Under the pieces are notes generated by a model that did no database searches, was not told the DNA's origin, and saw nothing but the letters and a program-made list of their open reading frames with translations. From contig MKSR01000047.1 of assembly GCA_001898145.1 (NCBI GenBank), positions 310,001-374,000 of the forward strand: a DNA stretch of 64,000 bases, read 5' to 3'. This DNA is from Dyadobacter sp. 50-39. Lineage in GTDB: Bacteria > Bacteroidota > Bacteroidia > Cytophagales > Spirosomataceae. This document shows positions 1-7,766 of the stretch, one piece after another; the first letter of the stretch is position 1; each line of letters begins with the position of its first letter. The position numbers and the translations under genes are program-made.

Positions 1-879
1 TGTCCTGAAATGTGATATGATAGCTTCTTTGTCGCGTCCTACCCGGTGATACACTTCGTAAATTTTGGCATCAACCAGGAAGCGGTACCAAAATCCCTGT
101 AAAACGTGCCAGATAAGTCCCTTTGTTCCATCCAGAAATCCGAACTTGATGAAATAGCGGTACGCAAAGTAGATAAATGGCCGGGTAAACAATGGCATGT
201 TCGCATACTTGATTTTCAGGAAACGTGTACGCTGTTCCTGGCTTCCCCAGAAACTGGGTTCTACGGTCTCCTTACTATCAAAGTTATATTTAATGTTCAA
301 CAGGTCTATTACCTCGCGGATTGCATAATTGTTATGCTTTTGTGTCCACCAGGTCAGATTGTTGAGCGTGTGATCAACGATATCGTGCTGCAATTGGGCG
401 GTCGTGCCGTCACTGAGTTTGATATGTTCATCCATCCAGAGCTCTTCGCAGATGCCCTTTCCGCTGCGCCAGACGCGCAACAGCCAGATAGGATAGTATC
501 CGCCTCGGTGAATCCATTTGTCCATGAAAATCACCCGTCGCTTTACGTACAGGCCTGAGACATCCTGTTGAATGCTCCACATAGACAGATTCAGCTCCTG
601 CGCAAGCTCAGGTGTGATGTACTCGTCGGCATCCATCCGCATGAGCCATTCCGTCTGGAAAGGATTGTTACGTATGCCGAAATTGAACTGGAACGCGTAA
701 GAAACCCACGGATTCTGCACCACCACTGCGCCAAGGCTTTCAGCGATTGCGACCGTGTCGTCGGTGGAGAATGAGTCGACAATGAAAATTTTATTGGTAA
801 CCTGCAACAGGCTTTGAATGCACCGGCCGATGTGCTTGGATTCGTTGTGTGTTAAAATGATGACGGATAAATCGACCAT
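1..879 (-). CDS. Glycosyltransferase family 2, 3' end cut by window
   Basis: Reading the minus strand from the ATG at 879 gives 293 codons without a stop up to the window edge, so the C-terminus is missing. The N-terminus (VDLSVIILTHNE, then IVDSFSTDDT) is the nucleotide-sugar-binding GT-A fold start, and MRMDADEY supplies the DxD-type metal site. The later part (WxQKHNNYAI, then a basic aromatic segment) resembles family 2 transferases related to WaaE/KdtX, which add sugars to lipopolysaccharide core or capsule at the inner face of the inner membrane. It is the downstream member of a same-strand group with two GT4 genes and an SGNH hydrolase, 71 bases after the first GT4. The acceptor and sugar cannot be told from sequence. 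Confidence 0.88.
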   Translation of the reverse strand, partial: MVDLSVIILTHNESKHIGRCIQSLLQVTNKIFIVDSFSTDDTVAIAESLGAVVVQNPWVSYAFQFNFGIRNNPFQTEWLMRMDADEYITPELAQELNLSMWSIQQDVSGLYVKRRVIFMDKWIHRGGYYPIWLLRVWRSGKGICEELWMDEHIKLSDGTTAQLQHDIVDHTLNNLTWWTQKHNNYAIREVIDLLNIKYNFDSKETVEPSFWGSQEQRTRFLKIKYANMPLFTRPFIYFAYRYFIKFGFLDGTKGLIWHVLQGFWYRFLVDAKIYEVYHRVGRDKEAIISHFRT

Positions 880-950
880 ACTGTTTTGAGAACGGGACCG
901 GACCTCGTTCGCAGGGCGCGGGTCAGCGGTTACTTCGCCGGTAAATGTAG

Positions 951-2105
951 TTACTTTTTTTGAACTTTCTTGTATTCTTCCAATAACTGATTGGCAACCA
1001 CCCGGATATCAAAGTTTTCGGTAACCATCTTGTAGGCTCGATTTGAGATACCCTCTGCGTAGGTTTTGTCTTGTAATATTTTAAGAAGACCCTCTGCGAC
1101 GCCCTCGCTGGTCAGCGGCGTCAGGTAAGCCGCCTCGTACTTTGCTATATAGTCGCCAAAGCCGACCCGATCGGATACCAGAGCCGGTACTCCGGAGGTC
1201 ATCGCTTCGAGGACTGCAATCGAAAAGCCTTCGGAATAAGAAGGGGAAACAAACAGGTCGGCGTCGGCTAATGCCTCCTTTTTGAGTGTATCGGTCAGCA
1301 TGCCTACCAGCTTGACCCGGTCTTCAAGGTGATGTTTGCGTATAAATTCTTCGGTTTGCGCCTGATAGCCGTCGTCAGGCCCGGCAAGTATCAGCTGCAC
1401 GTCCGGTAGCAGCTGATGAACCTGCTGAAAAGCTGGCAGAAGCAGGTCGAGGCCTTTCTTGATATTGAGCCTGGCCAGGAATAGCACCATTTGCTGGTGA
1501 GGCAAAATGCCGTATTTGGCCCTGAAAATCCCTTTCGCAGGTAAATGTGCCCGGGTGTACTCGTCGAGCTTCATGCCGTTGGGCACAATTACCATATTTC
1601 TGGGGCGGTAACCCAGGTAGCGGATTACGTCCTGCTCTTCGTCTGTGTTGTTGATCTGGATCAGGTCCGCCTGGCCAAGCAGCCTTTTTTGGTATAGCAG
1701 GGTTACCAGGTCTTTCTTCCACTTACTGTGCGCCACAGCCCATTTGTCGAGCAGGCCATGAATGGTAATCACCTTAACAGCCTTTGAGGGGACCAGAAAC
1801 GGCGCCAGGCTACCAAAATGCCAGATACCGTGCATATGTACTACATCGTACTCGTGAATGTGTTTTTTCAAATACCTGTACAAATCCACGGAGAACTCCC
1901 GATAAAAATTGCTGAATGGCGTCGTGCGTGCGACCGGGATCAGCCGCGCGCCCTCGGGCACGGGGTACATTTTCTCACCGGGCGTCATCGGACTCAGTAT
2001 GTCGACCTGGTGGCCTTGCTTTACGACCTCTGTGGTGTGATCATAGATAATACGGGCCGGGCCTCCGATCGCCCATGTGTACGCACAAATATTCAGTATT
2101 CGCAT
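951..2105 (-). CDS. Glycosyltransferase family 4
   Basis: 384 residues, the usual length for a GT-B fold retaining transferase. The N-terminal half has a glycine-rich GGPARIIYDH loop and VVHMHGIWHFG, both common in WaaG/PimA-like enzymes. The C-terminal half has the VLFLARLNIKKGLD nucleotide-sugar domain start and the EX7E motif (EGFSIAVLE) that binds the sugar donor. No signal peptide or membrane helix is visible, so it probably acts at the cytoplasmic face on a lipid-linked or LPS acceptor. It sits between the second GT4 (43 bases upstream) and the GT2 gene, all co-directional, which suggests one polysaccharide operon. Donor and acceptor are unknown. Confidence 0.9.
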   Translation of the reverse strand: MRILNICAYTWAIGGPARIIYDHTTEVVKQGHQVDILSPMTPGEKMYPVPEGARLIPVARTTPFSNFYREFSVDLYRYLKKHIHEYDVVHMHGIWHFGSLAPFLVPSKAVKVITIHGLLDKWAVAHSKWKKDLVTLLYQKRLLGQADLIQINNTDEEQDVIRYLGYRPRNMVIVPNGMKLDEYTRAHLPAKGIFRAKYGILPHQQMVLFLARLNIKKGLDLLLPAFQQVHQLLPDVQLILAGPDDGYQAQTEEFIRKHHLEDRVKLVGMLTDTLKKEALADADLFVSPSYSEGFSIAVLEAMTSGVPALVSDRVGFGDYIAKYEAAYLTPLTSEGVAEGLLKILQDKTYAEGISNRAYKMVTENFDIRVVANQLLEEYKKVQKK

Positions 2106-2148
2106 GCTTTGGTTTTAAAGTATAGTTGTGTCAGTCAGCTTGCTAGTT

Positions 2149-3300
2149 TCAGCGAACCAGCTCGCGGTAAGCCTGGACCATTTGCCCGGCAACAGGGCCC
2201 GAGGCAAACGGGGCGATCAGTTTCAAAGATTCCTGTCCCATGTCCGAAATCCGGTCCGGATTTTGGATGAAATAGCGCAAATGATTTTCCAGATCTGTTG
2301 GTCGTGTGTGGTTGAATGTGAAGCCGTTGCTGCCCTCCCGCACCAGATCGCCGGCACACCCGCAGGACTCCGACACGATTACCGGCATGCCGCAGACCAT
2401 CGCCTCATTGACCACCAATCCCCACGGCTCTGATTTACTTGGCAATATTAGCACGTCGCTTTGCGCGAGCCATTCAGGTACCTGATACCACGGAAATCCG
2501 CCCGCAAATTGCACACGATCTGCAACACCAGAGTCTACCGCCAATCTTTCCAGGTTTTTCCGTTCAGGACCATCGCCTACCAAAAGCAGCTCCCAATCTG
2601 CATGACTGGTTTTGCTCACCTCGGCAAATGCAAGTAGTAATGTTGCCAGGTTCTTCTCCGGCGCGAGCCTTCCCACATAGATGAATTTCCGTGAAACCGG
2701 GGTTGCTGCCGCAGCCAGTTTATTTTCAGCCCGATCGTACTGCCGTCTTATCAACTGTTCATCGATTACCGCCGCATTGCGCACTTTGATGGCTTCGGGT
2801 GCAACGCCCAGGTTTTCCAGGTAGTTCGCAGACGTCCGGCCAAAGCAAAAAAAAGCATTTGCCCGGCTCACAATCATTTTCTTGACCAATTCTTTCCAGC
2901 GCGACCGGTTGTGGTCGGCCGAAGACGACTCGGATGAAATCACCACTTTCACGCCTTTCCAGCGCGCATAAAAAAGCAGCAGCACCTGGGCCCAGTCAAA
3001 GTAGCCGGTTATATTCAGCACATCGGGCCGGTATTGGTCAAATAGCTCAAAAAGTGCCTTACGCCGCTCATTGAAATTTACCTGATCGAGGCTGCGCTCG
3101 AAAAGGACCTTGTAAGGATAGTCATAAGTAATCGTATCGTCATTTTGCATCACTTTCCGGCTTGCTTCGTACAGGGCAATCTGTGCGACCAGCAGCTTGT
3201 CGGTCGGATCAGCCCTTTCGATCTGGTGATAGATCTCGCTGAAAAGTTTGGACTTATAATGCGCCCAGAGCTGGTTGTGGACAATCAGTACACGCATCAT
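2149..3300 (-). CDS. Glycosyltransferase family 4
   Basis: 383 residues with GT-B layout. The N-terminal acceptor domain includes RPDVLNITGYFDW; the donor domain starts at FIYVGRLAPEKN and ends with an EX7E-type site (EPWGLVVNE) followed by a GCGGCAGD-like loop. The start ATG at 3300 overlaps the stop of the upstream SGNH gene as ATGA, so the two are probably translationally coupled; a second ATG lies one codon later at 3297. It is only distantly similar to its GT4 neighbour, so it is not a recent tandem copy. The likely role is one sugar-transfer step in surface polysaccharide or glycolipid synthesis; the specific linkage cannot be deduced. Confidence 0.9.
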   Translation of the reverse strand: MMRVLIVHNQLWAHYKSKLFSEIYHQIERADPTDKLLVAQIALYEASRKVMQNDDTITYDYPYKVLFERSLDQVNFNERRKALFELFDQYRPDVLNITGYFDWAQVLLLFYARWKGVKVVISSESSSADHNRSRWKELVKKMIVSRANAFFCFGRTSANYLENLGVAPEAIKVRNAAVIDEQLIRRQYDRAENKLAAAATPVSRKFIYVGRLAPEKNLATLLLAFAEVSKTSHADWELLLVGDGPERKNLERLAVDSGVADRVQFAGGFPWYQVPEWLAQSDVLILPSKSEPWGLVVNEAMVCGMPVIVSESCGCAGDLVREGSNGFTFNHTRPTDLENHLRYFIQNPDRISDMGQESLKLIAPFASGPVAGQMVQAYRELVR

Positions 3301-4343
3301 TTCCGCAGGTTAAGGTATTCCTGAAACAACGGGTAAAGATTGTCGGCCAGGAAAGTCTGCCCCTGGCTGTTAAAATGCACGACATCCATCTTGCGGTACC
3401 GGCTTTTGGACACCCCGAATTTGAATTCGTCGATCAGCCTGATATTTTTTTCCCTGGCAAATTCGATGATCTCCCGGCCCTGATCGTTGAAATGCCCCAG
3501 GTCGATCTCGGAAATTTCCGGATGCAGGTAAATGATCATAGGGATGTTGTTGTTTTGGGCAATTTCATACAGCTGCTCGTACCCGGGATTGAAAACCAGG
3601 CCGGATTTGCGGATGCCCGCATTGTTGAGTTCTTGCGCCTTCACGGTGTCTTCCACCGCCTTCGCATCCGAGGCAACCTGCGCGCTGTCGGTGACGTCAG
3701 GTTTTACAATGGCGATTTTTTCTTCCTTTTTCTCCGGTTCGGGCGCCAGGATGAGCGTATCTAAAAAATAAAAAAACATCCAGCGGTACCGGTCCCAAAG
3801 CTCGTAAAGGGCCACCTTATACTGCTTATCGGGCCATCCAGGGTCTACGCCCACCGGGCTTTGATGTGACATGATATCGTGCGCGTCGTGACTGCTCGTG
3901 ACCAGGCACATCAGTTTGGCCTTGAAGGTGCCATATTTTTTCAGGTAGCCAGCGATGTTATCGGGTCCCCATGACCCGGCAGAAATATTCAGTACGCGGA
4001 CACACAGATTGAAATCCTTCAAAAAGCGCTTTTCGAGTAGGGTAGAGGCTATGCTGTCCTGATCGGTGAGGCTGCCGCCATTGACAACCGAATCACCTAT
4101 CAGCAATATAACCAGGCTGTCTGTCGGCTGGACTTCCTCATTGCGCATAGAGAGGCTGTTGGTCTTTAAAACCTGACCAAATCTTTTTACATCCTGGTTG
4201 GGGGCATATATGTACTCAAAATCGGGATCGGAGATGTAGAGCGGCGAATTGCAAAAGCCATATTTTACCCTTAATACAACCTCGGCAATCCCGGCAAGAA
4301 CGACAATGGCAATTAAAAAACCGTAAACAAACTTTAACATCAA
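3297..4343 (-). CDS. Membrane-anchored SGNH/GDSL hydrolase
   Basis: 348 residues. Residues 3-24 form one hydrophobic segment that is an anchor or uncleaved signal, placing the enzyme in the periplasm. The block I motif LLIGDSVVNGG gives nucleophile Ser85, NISAGSWGPDN resembles block II/III, and DVVHFN gives the Asp320/His323 pair of block V. SGNH enzymes in such clusters usually remove or transfer acetyl groups on polysaccharide. A charged, lysine/glutamate-rich insertion lies around residues 190-225. It is the first gene of the GT cluster and is coupled by a 4-base overlap to the following GT4, which supports a role in decorating the same polymer. The substrate is unknown. Confidence 0.85.
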   Translation of the reverse strand: MMLKFVYGFLIAIVVLAGIAEVVLRVKYGFCNSPLYISDPDFEYIYAPNQDVKRFGQVLKTNSLSMRNEEVQPTDSLVILLIGDSVVNGGSLTDQDSIASTLLEKRFLKDFNLCVRVLNISAGSWGPDNIAGYLKKYGTFKAKLMCLVTSSHDAHDIMSHQSPVGVDPGWPDKQYKVALYELWDRYRWMFFYFLDTLILAPEPEKKEEKIAIVKPDVTDSAQVASDAKAVEDTVKAQELNNAGIRKSGLVFNPGYEQLYEIAQNNNIPMIIYLHPEISEIDLGHFNDQGREIIEFAREKNIRLIDEFKFGVSKSRYRKMDVVHFNSQGQTFLADNLYPLFQEYLNLRK

Positions 4344-4541
4344 GTGAATGTCTTCTGCGTCGAAAGTGAATGCAAATTTAGAATTACTTTTTCAATTACT
4401 GCTTTTTAGGTTCTCGTTCACTAAATAAATGGGCCTCGCTCCTCAAGTGTCTCCGCTTTTTGCGAATAAGGACCAGCTGGCATAAGTCTTTTCAGGAGCG
4501 GTTCAGTTTTGCATCAATCAAACGCTAAAAACAGAAACGTC

Positions 4542-5435
4542 ATGAGATTTATTGAATCAAAAGCGGGGATGAATGGACCAGACGCTACCGCAGAGCCTGT
4601 GAAGATCTTGGTGCACGAGGTAGGGCAAGGGAAACCCGTTATATTTATTTCAGGCTGGCCTCTGAGCCACGAAATGTGGGAATATCAGTTCAACGTTTTA
4701 CCCAAACAGGGTATCCGCTGTATCGGATACGATCGGCGCGGATTTGGTAAGTCCGACAAGCCCTGGAATGGATACGACTATGATACATTGGCCGCCGACC
4801 TCAAATCGGTCATAGATGCACTCGAACTGGACGACGTGGTACTGGTGGGTTTCTCGATGGGTGGGGGCGAAGTGGTTCGTTATCTGAGCAAGTATGGAAG
4901 CAGCAAGGTTTCCAAGGCGGTCCTGATCAGTACCGTTCTTCCGTATATGCTCCAAACCGAGGACAATCCCGACGGTCTGGAACAGGACTTGTTCGATGGA
5001 TTTGTCAAGGAGATCGAAGATGATCGTCCGAAGTTTTTAGCCGGCTTCGCAAAAAGTTTTTATGGAAATGGATTTCTGAACAATGCCGTTAGTGAAGAGC
5101 TACTGCAATGGCACGGCATGATGGCATTACAAGCATCAGGACGCGCCACCACGCAATGCATACGCAGTTTCAGCGCCACCGATTTTCGCAACGAAATATC
5201 ATTGTTGGACATACCCATTCTGATCATTCATGGTGAGGACGACAAAACAGTGCCGATCAATGCCAGCAGCGAGCGCACCTCGGCCATGTTGCCCGGCGCG
5301 GAATACATTGTCTATGAAAGCGCGCCGCACGGGCTGTTTGTTACCCATAAAGAGCGCCTGAACCAGAATCTGATCCAATTCATCAATCAGGAGGTCGTCA
5401 CGATCAGCAACCCCTACACGGATATGGCAGGCTGA
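4542..5435 (+). CDS. Alpha/beta hydrolase, non-heme chloroperoxidase/esterase type
   Basis: 297 residues from the ATG at 4542; a TTG start 33 bases upstream is possible but adds an atypical tail. The fold is clear: HEVGQGKPVIFISGWP with the oxyanion region, then GYDRRGFGKSDKP, nucleophile elbow VGFSMGGGE with Ser105, acid HGEDDKTVP with Asp234, and base APHGLF with His263. This combination is typical of the cofactor-free haloperoxidase/arylesterase group (carboxylic ester hydrolysis, perhydrolase side activity). No signal peptide, so cytoplasmic. It stands alone between the divergent polysaccharide cluster and a convergent VOC gene, with a shared terminator hairpin just after the stop. Confidence 0.88.
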   Translation: MRFIESKAGMNGPDATAEPVKILVHEVGQGKPVIFISGWPLSHEMWEYQFNVLPKQGIRCIGYDRRGFGKSDKPWNGYDYDTLAADLKSVIDALELDDVVLVGFSMGGGEVVRYLSKYGSSKVSKAVLISTVLPYMLQTEDNPDGLEQDLFDGFVKEIEDDRPKFLAGFAKSFYGNGFLNNAVSEELLQWHGMMALQASGRATTQCIRSFSATDFRNEISLLDIPILIIHGEDDKTVPINASSERTSAMLPGAEYIVYESAPHGLFVTHKERLNQNLIQFINQEVVTISNPYTDMAG

Positions 5436-5464
5436 TACATGTAGGAGAATGGGATTGTCTTTGC

Positions 5465-5497
5465 AGAAAGGGGGGCGTGATGCTACCCCTTTCTTTT
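5465..5497. terminator. Bidirectional intrinsic terminator
   Basis: A 9-base stem AGAAAGGGG (5465-5473) pairs with CCCCTTTCT (5486-5494), followed by a T run on the plus strand and preceded by A-rich sequence for the minus strand. It lies between the convergent alpha/beta hydrolase and VOC genes and could stop transcription from both sides. Its tail overlaps the VOC stop codon. Confidence 0.7.
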
Positions 5498-5864
5498 AGA
5501 AAAGCAATTCAATCAGTTCGATGCGGTTTCCAAACGGATCGCGGAAAGAAAAGCGGTTTCTATCAGGGATTTTACTTTCATTTTTGAGGGCGATTCCATG
5601 TATTTCAAGTAATGCACGGGCCTCTTCCAGGTTGTGTACTTCAAATGCAGGATGCCGCTGTGAAACATCATGCACATCTTCGGCCCTGATATGCAACTGT
5701 ATATCGCCCATCTGGAACCAGATCGCCCCGTTCGGTAATGGGTAACCCAAGTCAGTGAGTTCTTCCAGGCCCAACACACCGCCGTAGAAATCGCGGGCCT
5801 GCTGCTCGGCACCCGGAGGAATGCAGAGCATAATGTGATCCAGTCTTTTAAATCTAATTTTCAT
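5496..5864 (-). CDS. VOC-family (glyoxalase-like) protein
   Basis: 122 residues from the ATG at 5864, which begins KIRFKRLDHIMLCIP, the expected first strand of the VOC fold. The open frame continues 22 codons upstream, but those residues have no VOC similarity. Visible elements: the DHIML start, QQARDFYGGVLGLEE, the HPAFEV strand and the NRIELIE ending with a Glu in the position of the third metal ligand. VOC proteins range from glyoxalase and ring-cleaving dioxygenase to antibiotic-binding proteins, so the reaction is not predictable. Single gene, convergent with the hydrolase upstream on the map. Confidence 0.83.
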   Translation of the reverse strand: MKIRFKRLDHIMLCIPPGAEQQARDFYGGVLGLEELTDLGYPLPNGAIWFQMGDIQLHIRAEDVHDVSQRHPAFEVHNLEEARALLEIHGIALKNESKIPDRNRFSFRDPFGNRIELIELLF

Positions 5865-5960
5865 CGTCAGGAGTGATTTGGATATCAAACTTACTGCCAT
5901 ATTTTGGATAAACTGTTTGCCATACCCCAAATTTGGCTGGCAAAATGCGGTGGCGACTCC

Positions 5961-7298
5961 CTATTGAAGCGGCCCTTTACTCACCTCTTTCCCTTCTTTC
6001 CAAACGGATTCGATCTTTCTTGTGTTCCGGATGTCGTCGGCCGGATTGGCTGAAAGGATGATCAAGTCGGCCACTTTACCTTTTTCAAGGGTGCCTTTGT
6101 CGTGGTCGATTTGCAGGGCTCTGGCGGCATTTCTTGTGCTTATTGTGATGGCTTGCGCAGGTGTAAGGCCTGCTTTGACCATCAGTTCCATTTCCAGGTG
6201 CTCTGTAAAGCCTTGGGTACGGATCGGAAATGCGCCGGAATCTGTACCAAGCGCCACTTTGATGCCGGCGTCGTAAATTTTCTTCAAATTGACCATCGCC
6301 GTTTTGAATGCGGCCATGTTGCGCTGGTAATCGGGTGAACTTTTTATCTTTTCGCTGTAAGATTTGTCTGTTATCATTTCGAAAACCCCCGGTTCCAGGG
6401 AGGCTTTGAAAAATGCGTCGTCTACCCAATCTGGCCTATCGGCGTACACGAACTGGTATTCGTCTAGCGATAGGGTCGGAATGTAGGTCACGTTTTTCTC
6501 TTTCATTTTGACAAGCAGATCCTGGTCCACTTCTTTATCGCGAATGCTGTGAGCGATAATGTCGATTCCCGCTTCGGTAAGCTTGCGGGCATCTTCGGCA
6601 TAGAATAGATGGGCTGCAACTCCGATGTTGCGCAGGTGGGCCTCGCGAATGATCGCCTTATATATCTCGGGTTTCATTTTCTGGGCATTCCCCCCGTGGT
6701 CGTCGACCCAAATCTTGACGACCGTTGGCTTGACAGCGGCTAGTTGTGCCATCATAGCAGGTACTTCGTCAGGGGAATTTGGCCGTAGCAGCAGGTTCAT
6801 CCACGACCCTGGATTCGGGTCGGGCGTATTGAAACCGTATCCGGCCGAATAAAGCCGAGCCCCTGGCAGCAACCCCGCCTGTGTGGAATCTATAAATCCA
6901 TTGAAGATCAGCGGACGGTCCGTTCCCATGGCAAGCACCGTGCTCACACCATAATCCTCGTATTTTTTAAGATGTCTCAGCAAATTCCCGCGGGTGTAAT
7001 TATCGGCCGAAGACGTGGTGCCTTTGAGCGTACCCACATGTGCGTGCGCGCAGATGAGTGAGGGCATAACCGTTTTTCCACTGAGATCCACCTCCCGGGC
7101 CCCGCTGACTTTGATATCCTTCTGAATGGCCATGATTTTTCCGGAGGTGATCAGAATATCCATATTGGAACGCACAGCCGATCCTGTTCCGTCAATTACG
7201 CTGGCGTTTTTCAGGAGTATCGAACCAGTATGCTGAGCATGAGAGCCGGCGCAAAACAAAAGGCTGGACATTTGAAGTAGCAATAGTATTTTTTTCAT
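5961..7298 (-). CDS. Secreted amidohydrolase-family protein
   Basis: 445 residues with a Sec signal peptide (hydrophobic residues 4-20, cleavage near SHAQ). The metal-dependent amidohydrolase fold is shown by NASVIDGTGSAVR at the N-terminal beta-sandwich, HAHVG (first metal ligands), VKIWVDDHGG, the AAHLFY and IAHSIRD histidines, the LGTDSGA aspartate and the GTLEKGKVADLIIL return to the sandwich. This arrangement matches the imidazolonepropionase-like/Xaa-Pro dipeptidase-like group often exported in Bacteroidota and annotated as cyclic imidase or prolidase. It should hydrolyse an amide or lactam in the periplasm; the substrate is unknown. Single transcription unit, with the next minus-strand gene 97 bases downstream. 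Confidence 0.87.
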   Translation of the reverse strand: MKKILLLLQMSSLLFCAGSHAQHTGSILLKNASVIDGTGSAVRSNMDILITSGKIMAIQKDIKVSGAREVDLSGKTVMPSLICAHAHVGTLKGTTSSADNYTRGNLLRHLKKYEDYGVSTVLAMGTDRPLIFNGFIDSTQAGLLPGARLYSAGYGFNTPDPNPGSWMNLLLRPNSPDEVPAMMAQLAAVKPTVVKIWVDDHGGNAQKMKPEIYKAIIREAHLRNIGVAAHLFYAEDARKLTEAGIDIIAHSIRDKEVDQDLLVKMKEKNVTYIPTLSLDEYQFVYADRPDWVDDAFFKASLEPGVFEMITDKSYSEKIKSSPDYQRNMAAFKTAMVNLKKIYDAGIKVALGTDSGAFPIRTQGFTEHLEMELMVKAGLTPAQAITISTRNAARALQIDHDKGTLEKGKVADLIILSANPADDIRNTRKIESVWKEGKEVSKGPLQ

Positions 7299-7391
7299 GG
7301 GCTACGGGTTTAAAATTGGTATGCATTTTGATCCCATTAAAGGCGCTCCGGTTGGTGCGCAAAATAACATCAACACCTAAAAGAGCATATC

Positions 7392-7568
7392 ATGGCCAAA
7401 TATTCAAAAAAAGCTGGTGAAGAAGTGGAAGAAGCTTTACATGAGCAAAAGGAAGGAAAACTTAAATCGGGGTCAGGCAAGAAGGTAACCTCCAAAAAAC
7501 AGGCCATTGCGATCGGCTTGTCGGAAGCGCGGAAAGAAGGGGCGAAGGTTCCGAAAAAGAAAGACTAA
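7392..7568 (+). CDS. Small lysine-rich protein (DUF6496-like)
   Basis: 58 residues, start ATG at 7392, stop TAA at 7568. About one third of residues are Lys or Arg, with a central GKLKSGSGKKV followed by KKQAIAIGLSEARK and a lysine-rich tail. The pattern of a short acidic-basic helix, a GSGKKV turn and the AIAIGLSEAR helix matches what I recall as the DUF6496 family, small proteins of unknown function found widely in bacteria. The charge suggests nucleic-acid binding, but that is inference. It is followed by a strong intrinsic terminator and so is probably monocistronic. No signal peptide. Confidence 0.8.
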   Translation: MAKYSKKAGEEVEEALHEQKEGKLKSGSGKKVTSKKQAIAIGLSEARKEGAKVPKKKD

Positions 7569-7585
7569 TATCACATCAGTCAACG

Positions 7586-7617
7586 AAGCTCTTTTCCTCA
7601 CCGGAAAAGAGCTTTTT
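7586..7617 (+). terminator. Intrinsic terminator after the DUF6496-like gene
   Basis: Perfect 12-base stem AAGCTCTTTTCC (7586-7597) / GGAAAAGAGCTT (7603-7614) with a 5-base loop and a following T run, starting 17 bases after the stop codon. Confidence 0.9.
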
Positions 7618-7766
7618 GTAAATGACGTCATCAGATTATTAAAATGTAGAATTTGTTTTGGAATGTTATAAAATTAGCTGCCCGATATCATTCGCATGCC
7701 AACATAGTTGAATAACTGCTATATTGTAGGGGTACTACTGACGTTTCTAATTGTAAGTTTTTTAAA

